The translations under genes were made by a program, and so were the position numbers. From assembly GCA_029050995.1 (NCBI GenBank), contig JAIDLO010000141.1:1-9182 (forward strand): a stretch of 9,182 nucleotides of DNA. The letters are read 5' to 3'. Below the pieces are notes generated by a model, which saw only the letters and a list, made by a program, of their open reading frames with translations, was not told the DNA's origin and did not search any database. Source of the DNA: Eubacterium sp. (GTDB lineage Bacteria; Bacillota; Clostridia; Oscillospirales; Acutalibacteraceae). Positions 6,885-9,182 of the stretch are shown one piece after another; positions within the stretch are counted from its first letter, which is position 1; the number at the start of each line of letters is the position of its first letter.

Positions 6885-6911
6885 ATTATATTAGAACATC
6901 TGAAATGTCCA
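6885..6911 (-). promoter_or_regulatory. Candidate recombinase promoter
   Basis: Minus strand: a perfect TATAAT (6885-6890) with TGGACA (6906-6911) as -35. The 15-bp spacer is short. The -35 overlaps an imperfect dyad (GAACAT at 6894-6899, ATGTCC at 6905-6910) that could be an operator; its spacing does not fit a LexA box. It would give the recombinase a transcript separate from the upstream small gene. Confidence 0.4.
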
Positions 6912-6926
6912 GCTTTTATGAAAAAA

Positions 6927-7091
6927 TTATTCAATCTTCAAGCGTTTTTTACACACATCATACTGTGCTTTGCTGATTTTTTTATCTTCTAAAAGAGCAA
7001 TCAACATTGCTTTCATATACTTTTTTTCGAATTCTTTGCTTTCCTGCTTTGCATATTTGTTTTGACTTTCCATAATAATTTTCGTTTTCAT
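6927..7091 (-). CDS. Small accessory protein next to the recombinase (54 aa)
   Basis: 54-aa highly charged protein. The N-terminal half is Lys/Glu-rich (KYAKQESKEFEKKYMK) and the C-terminal part AMLIALLEDKKISKAQYDVCKKRL (28-51) has the short two-helix pattern of SHOCT-like C-terminal motifs: a hydrophobic helix, a K-K-I-S turn, then Y..C...L. Small proteins of this build are common directly upstream of serine recombinases in Clostridia elements, where they may act as directionality or regulatory factors; that role is inference. The start is taken as the ATG at 7091, with GAGG 9 bases upstream; an in-frame ATG at 7097 sits too close to that site. Codons run without interruption to TAA, and coding bias looks real. 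It is followed by the recombinase promoter region. Confidence 0.6.
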   Translation of the reverse strand: MKTKIIMESQNKYAKQESKEFEKKYMKAMLIALLEDKKISKAQYDVCKKRLKIE

Positions 7092-7102
7092 ATGCATTCG
7101 CC

Positions 7103-7187
7103 TCAACGAAATTTATGCAAAAGCATCTTGTCCCTATGCCAACACTCCTTCCATTGTTTTGTTGAATGTAATTAAAAATTTAATCAT
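7103..7187 (-). other. Two tiny open frames leading into the small accessory gene
   Basis: Minus-strand ATG at 7187 with AGAAAGG just upstream opens a 17-codon frame (MIKFLITFNKTMEGVLA, stop 7134-7136). Its end contains a strong GGAAGGAG site, and a second ATG at 7126 opens a 7-codon frame (MLLHKFR, stop 7103-7105) that ends at the ribosome site of the 54-aa gene. The chain of ribosome sites and short frames looks like a translated leader or the remains of a decayed gene. Evidence for expression is lacking. Confidence 0.35.
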
Positions 7188-7200
7188 AAATTCCTTTCTG

Positions 7201-7231
7201 CCTGCCGATTACTCGGCAGGACTTTTGTTTT
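7201..7231 (+). terminator. Strong hairpin with T tract on the plus strand
   Basis: A perfect 8-bp GC-rich stem (7201-7208 with 7213-7220, loop TTAC) is followed on the plus strand by ACTTTTGTTTTTT. The T tract faces the plus direction although all element genes here are on the minus strand. On the minus strand it is only a hairpin 14 bases after the stop of the RHH gene, with no T run. It may block antisense transcription coming from the cotJC side, or stabilise the 3' end of the RHH mRNA. Confidence 0.6.
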
Positions 7232-7234
7232 TTC

Positions 7235-7645
7235 TTACTCTCCATTCTGATATCTGATGATGTCTTCCAAATTAATTGAGCCATTTATTGCTTTAACTTC
7301 ATGTTGCACTCGATATTTCATTCTCTCAATTTTATCCGGATCAAGTTCAAATGCGCCTGCAAGTATGTTCATTGTATAAGCCATTTCAACTGCAAGTTTG
7401 AAAATGATTTGTGCAATTCTGTCCTCAGCCAAGTTAAGTCTTGCATCAACAACCGTTTCAAATGCAGGTGTTAAAACAGAATCAGTTAAGTCTTTATTTA
7501 TATAACAATGATAAAACTTTACTGCTTTGCATATGAAATGACTGCGGTTTTTTGAATTTGATTTTTCTATATCCTGTTCACAGATTTCTAAAATATCATT
7601 TGTTGCGTATAACGCTATTCTTTTTCCTTCTTTTTCGTTATTCAA
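7235..7645 (-). CDS. Ribbon-helix-helix-like element protein
   Basis: 136-aa protein. The N-terminus (about 8-46) fits a ribbon-helix-helix DNA-binding fold: a strand KRIALYATNDI, a helix, then KNRSHFICKAVKFYHCYI, where the polar turn and the SHFI-x-x-A-x-x-F pattern match RHH helix 2. The rest is helical, including IIFKLAVEMAYTMNILAGAFELD (80-102), and could mediate oligomerisation. Similar proteins occur in Firmicutes conjugative elements near transfer genes, so a relaxosome accessory or self-repressor role is likely but not proven. The start codon is TTG at 7645, chosen because AAAGGAG sits 7 bases upstream and no ATG lies near the start of the first strand. An inverted repeat lies just before the ribosome site. 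The candidate oriT is 120 bases upstream. Confidence 0.75.
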   Translation of the reverse strand: MNNEKEGKRIALYATNDILEICEQDIEKSNSKNRSHFICKAVKFYHCYINKDLTDSVLTPAFETVVDARLNLAEDRIAQIIFKLAVEMAYTMNILAGAFELDPDKIERMKYRVQHEVKAINGSINLEDIIRYQNGE

Positions 7646-7661
7646 TAATTAACTCCTTTCG

Positions 7662-7678
7662 GCATACTTTATGTATGC
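7662..7678. repeat. Inverted repeat at the RHH ribosome site (possible operator)
   Basis: GCATAC (7662-7667) and GTATGC (7673-7678) flank 5 bases directly upstream of the AAAGGAG of the RHH gene, between the ribosome site and the candidate promoter. RHH repressors often bind such dyads in their own control regions. As RNA it would form a small hairpin beside the ribosome site. Confidence 0.5.
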
Positions 7679-7698
7679 TGTTAAATTTCTTGTATTTT

Positions 7699-7727
7699 TC
7701 TATATCTTTTGTATCTTAGTTTGATAA
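7699..7727 (-). promoter_or_regulatory. Candidate promoter of the RHH gene
   Basis: Minus strand: TTATCA (7722-7727), a 17-bp spacer and TATAGA (7699-7704). Both boxes are imperfect but correctly spaced. The predicted start falls just upstream of the GCATAC/GTATGC repeat. Confidence 0.4.
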
Positions 7728-7762
7728 TGACACACCCTCAGTATGATGTGCGTTTTTCAAAA

Positions 7763-7866
7763 CTCTCAAAATGACATAACTTTTGAAAGTCCCGAACGGC
7801 GTTGCCGTACGGTGTTTTTCGGCTTTTTGACGCTGAAAGCGGCATAAGCCTTTATCCTGCTTAAAA
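7763..7866 (+). other. Candidate origin of transfer (oriT)
   Basis: This non-coding stretch has three inverted repeats in a row. The first pairs 7763-7771 with 7781-7789 (one mismatch). The second pairs 7792-7800 with 7804-7812 (CCGAACGGC/GCCGTACGG, one A/A mismatch, 3-base loop). The third is nested, GGCTT 7821-7825 with AAGCC 7846-7850 enclosing CGCT-GAA-AGCG. Four bases after the last repeat comes ATCCTGC (7854-7860), identical to the core of the IncP/RP4-type nick region (ATCCTG cut before C). In RP4 the nick likewise lies a few bases beyond an inverted repeat. If correct, the nick is 7859/7860 on the plus strand and transfer would lead rightwards, with the recombinase entering last. No relaxase is visible in the window. 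Confidence 0.5.
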
Positions 7867-8048
7867 ATCAACCTTGCAAATCCACTCAAATTTGTCTTTA
7901 AATAACCTCGTCACAAACGGCTTGTACTTGCTTTTTGTTCTTAATTCGAATCGTTATCTTGTTTATTTTAAAACTCTGCAAATATTGCCTACAGCTTTGC
8001 GACAAGGCTTTTTAGTTGTTAGTGTATAGATTTGTTACCGGTGGTAGG
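7861..8048 (-). other. Gene-poor stretch with short overlapping open frames, possibly a decayed small gene
   Basis: Between the candidate nick site and the HTH gene I see no full gene. Two overlapping minus-strand frames stay open. One runs 8005-7898 (35 codons from a TTG without a ribosome site). The other runs 7953-7861 with no start codon and ends in RLFKDKFEWICKVDF, which looks protein-like. They may be pieces of one small frameshifted gene. Otherwise the stretch is A/T-rich, without a convincing promoter or terminator. Confidence 0.3.
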
Positions 8049-8330
8049 TTAAATTCTGTTTATACTATAAATGTTAGATAACTGTTGCTGTTCTTTTGTA
8101 AAATCATATCGTGTTGTTTTTTCTATCAGGCATTTATCTATCAAACCATTTAGTGCTTTATCAACTGTGCTGACAGAAACATTGCATTCGTTTGCAATAT
8201 TTTTTCTGCTTGGAAAACATTTATGATTCTTATCAGAACATTTAACCAGATAGCTGTAAACCACAAATTCACTTGTAGTTAAATCTTCATCAAAGATTTG
8301 ATTCGGTAATCTGAAATAATGATCTTTCAT
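8049..8330 (-). CDS. Winged-helix HTH protein (HTH_36-like)
   Basis: 93-aa DNA-binding protein. Residues 1-13 (KDHYFRLPNQIFD) and TTSEFVVYSYLVKCSDKNHKCFPSRKNIANECNVSVSTVDKALNGLIDKCLIE (18-70) form the helix-turn-helix seen in HTH_36 proteins and in the N-terminal domain of many plasmid and element replication initiators; the recognition helix is about 51-64. A short wing follows, ending NIYSIN, where longer relatives continue. It is therefore a complete wHTH without the C-terminal part of a replication protein: either a small regulator or a truncated initiator. The start is fixed by AAAGGAG 8 bases upstream of the ATG. The gap to the sigma-like gene upstream is 92 bases and includes a small CCTTC/GAAGG hairpin (8367-8382). 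The candidate oriT lies downstream. Confidence 0.8.
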   Translation of the reverse strand: MKDHYFRLPNQIFDEDLTTSEFVVYSYLVKCSDKNHKCFPSRKNIANECNVSVSTVDKALNGLIDKCLIEKTTRYDFTKEQQQLSNIYSINRI

Positions 8331-8422
8331 TTGTTCACTCCTTTCATTTGTTTTTTCTATTGCAACCCTTCTATAATGAAGGACACTTAAAAACCTTTTG
8401 TAAACCTAATTTGCAAAAAAAT

Positions 8423-8860
8423 TCAAAAATATTTTTTGGCATAGAAAAAAGGAACCCATGTTGCCATGAGTTCCCTGAGTTTTTTGATGATACGATTATG
8501 TCGTTTTGATACAGCCATTCGGCTGATTCCAAAGTACTGACCGATTTGTTCCATACTTAAACCCCGATAATAGTACTGTTCAATCAATATCTGTTCATCT
8601 GAACTAAGCGTTTGCAATGTACTCCGCAATTTTTCCAATTCCATTTTGTGAATAACTTCAAGATAAGTTTCATCAGTATAAATAGACACTCGCTGTGAGC
8701 CAATGCAGTCCTGTTCAAAAGTTCCTTTACTAAGGTGCCGCCTGTCACTGCGGTCTTGTGCCTGCTGACGCCTCTTATCCTGTTCAAGATATTCATAAAC
8801 ATCTTTGGAAACATCTACTTCGATGCAATCGTCATCATATTCAATTGTGGTTTTAACCAA
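8423..8860 (-). CDS. Sigma-70 region-4 protein of the element
   Basis: 145-aa protein with the sigma factor region 4 helix-turn-helix at about 79-132: LRSTLQTLSSDEQILIEQYYYRGLSMEQIGQYFGISRMAVSKRHNRIIKKLREL. The N-terminal 75 residues are charged and acidic-basic (YEYLEQDKRRQQAQDRSDRRH) with no recognisable region 2, so it is probably a small element-borne sigma-like regulator such as those in Tn916-type elements rather than a full sigma factor. The start is TTG at 8860, preceded by GGGAAGG 6 bases upstream; the frame is also open further upstream without a better start. The last 14 residues (MATWVPFFYAKKYF) are encoded by an intrinsic terminator and its T tract, which is odd. It follows a long structured leader and a near-consensus promoter. 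Confidence 0.82.
   Translation of the reverse strand: MVKTTIEYDDDCIEVDVSKDVYEYLEQDKRRQQAQDRSDRRHLSKGTFEQDCIGSQRVSIYTDETYLEVIHKMELEKLRSTLQTLSSDEQILIEQYYYRGLSMEQIGQYFGISRMAVSKRHNRIIKKLRELMATWVPFFYAKKYF
8445..8474 (-). terminator. Intrinsic terminator inside the 3' end of the sigma-like gene
   Basis: GGAAC (8451-8455) pairs with GTTCC (8470-8474) and CATG (8457-8460) with CATG (8465-8468), with one C/A mismatch and loop TTGC. On the minus strand a T6 run (8445-8450) follows at once. The stop codon of the gene (8423-8425) is 20 bases further downstream, so termination here would leave the message without its stop codon. Confidence 0.7.
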
Positions 8861-9040
8861 ACCTTGCCTTCCCGTCAGAAAAGCGGTAAGCGTGGCATAG
8901 CCGAAACAGCACCACAGCTGTCAATTCCTCAGCGTTTCGCTATCATTATTCAGAGTGCAAAGGCGCCAGCCAAGAAATCCAAGGTTGATCTATTACAACC
9001 TCACCGACTATTTTATTTCATTAGTGCAAGCTAATGATGA
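8861..9040 (-). promoter_or_regulatory. Long structured 5' leader of the sigma-like gene
   Basis: About 180 bases separate the predicted start of transcription from the TTG at 8860. On the minus strand it can form several hairpins: AGGTTG/CAACCT (8982-8987 with 8996-9001), CGAAAC/GTTTCG (8934-8939 with 8902-8907) and ACAGC/GCTGT (8917-8921 with 8906-8910). The CGAAAC/GTTTCG stem encloses a GAGGAA ribosome-type site that precedes a short frame (GTG 8915 to TAA 8853, 20 codons, beginning VLFRLCHAYRF) whose stop overlaps the start of the sigma-like gene. The block 8866-8975 is visibly richer in G+C than its surroundings. A regulatory RNA or leader-peptide control is plausible; no known riboswitch class is recognised. 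Confidence 0.5.
9019..9036. repeat. Inverted repeat at the transcription start of the leader (possible operator)
   Basis: CATTAG (9019-9024) and CTAATG (9031-9036) flank TGCAAG, at about +2 to +19 relative to the strong minus-strand promoter. This is a good position for a repressor such as the neighbouring HTH or RHH protein, or a 5' hairpin of the RNA. Confidence 0.45.
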
Positions 9041-9044
9041 GTTC

Positions 9045-9072
9045 ATTATATCAGTTCAAAATATCTTGTCAA
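9045..9072 (-). promoter_or_regulatory. Near-consensus sigma-A promoter of the sigma-like gene
   Basis: Minus strand: perfect TTGACA (9067-9072), a 16-bp spacer and perfect TATAAT (9045-9050). A second TATAAT (9083-9088) with TTATCA 18 bp upstream (9107-9112) offers a weaker alternative start. Confidence 0.85.
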
Positions 9073-9089
9073 CACTTTCGACATTATAA

Positions 9090-9182
9090 TACAAACAAAA
9101 CTCTTCTGATAATTTGCCTTATGAGAAAATTGGTAAAAATGACCCTATTTGCATAGCTGATGAAGTACCATTTGATATCCCG
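9090..9182 (+). CDS. hsdS: HsdS-like type I restriction specificity subunit, fragment without start, runs off the window
   Basis: The plus-strand frame from 9090 to the edge encodes YKQNSSDNLPYEKIGKND, then PICIADEVPFDIP. The YEKIGKN...I-x-DE-x-PF-x-IP pattern is the conserved segment that precedes a target recognition domain in HsdS, the DNA-specificity subunit of type I restriction-modification systems (usually continuing with S/E-W-x-W). In full-length proteins this segment is preceded by more sequence, but here the frame is closed by TAA at 9087-9089 and has no ATG. The homology therefore starts abruptly near 9090, as expected of a truncated gene or a silent, start-less hsdS cassette that recombines with an expressed copy. 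It overlaps the outer promoter of the divergent sigma-like gene. Confidence 0.6.

Larger units (their letters stand above)
5200..9182. mobile_element. Integrative/mobilizable element inserted in cotJC (left part; continues beyond the window)
   Basis: From the cotJC break rightwards, the genes are a large serine recombinase, a small accessory protein, an RHH-like protein, an oriT-like segment, a winged-helix HTH protein and a sigma-like protein. All are on the minus strand with similar AAAGGAGT ribosome sites. The combination is typical of Firmicutes integrative and mobilizable/conjugative elements. An HsdS-like frame appears at the right edge. The second half of cotJC has not appeared by 9182, so the right end lies outside. 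No relaxase, coupling protein or type IV secretion gene is visible in this part. Confidence 0.8.

Noticed and set aside
6820..8048. CRISPR array or tRNA/rRNA genes in the gaps of the element
   Set aside because: No regularly spaced direct repeats and no cloverleaf or rRNA-like sequence were seen; the tRNA-gene target common for tyrosine integrases does not apply here.
8348..8382. Plus-strand TTGTTT...TATAAT as a promoter, and the CCTTC/GAAGG hairpin as a terminator
   Set aside because: No plus-strand gene follows, the -35 is poor, and the hairpin has no T tract on either strand.
8735..9034. 99-codon plus-strand frame opposite the sigma-like gene and its leader
   Set aside because: The first half is antisense to the sigma-like gene, there is no ribosome site, and the strong promoter and leader read the other way. 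The second half is noted only as the GC-rich leader block.

Overview
The window reads as low-GC Firmicutes DNA, most likely a class Clostridia organism, possibly Oscillospiraceae/Ruminococcaceae-like. The grounds are the A/T-rich codon use, strong AGGAGG-type ribosome binding sites, consensus sigma-A promoters, a Cdd1-family gene and a CotJC-type spore-coat manganese catalase. The genus is a guess.

Left part (1-5200), host chromosome. A dGTPase-like HD hydrolase (11-1213, +) converges on a three-gene minus-strand operon (2789-1278). That operon encodes a membrane protein with a beta-rich tail, a Cdd1 helix-hairpin-helix protein and a multi-pass membrane protein. A divergent promoter pair in 2790-3061 separates it from a plus-strand pair, a DUF4345-like membrane protein and an ArsC/Spx-fold thioredoxin-like protein (3062-3848). 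This pair converges through a bidirectional terminator on rfbB, dTDP-glucose 4,6-dehydratase (4866-3877, -). Divergent from rfbB is the start of a cotJC-type manganese catalase (5009, +), which stops matching the family after about 64 codons.

Right part (about 5200-9182), mobile element. A large serine recombinase on the minus strand (6819-5146) lies at the junction and runs into the catalase fragment, so its last 17 or so residues are encoded by host DNA. Further into the element, all on the minus strand, are a 54-aa small protein, a ribbon-helix-helix-like protein, a roughly 300-bp non-coding segment with the layout of a conjugative origin of transfer, a winged-helix HTH protein, and a sigma-70 region-4 protein preceded by a long structured leader and a near-consensus promoter. 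At the right edge a plus-strand open frame matches the conserved spacer of type I restriction specificity subunits (HsdS) but has no start codon. The rest of cotJC and the other element end are not in the window, so the element continues to the right. No relaxase is visible.

How it fits together: the recombinase presumably inserted an integrative/mobilizable element into cotJC. Its small neighbour, the RHH protein, the HTH protein and the sigma-like protein look like a control and mobilization module around the candidate oriT. Because the target is a sporulation gene and the recombinase sits at the junction, the element could be a developmentally excised intervening element of the skin/SPbeta type. 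That is inference from layout only.
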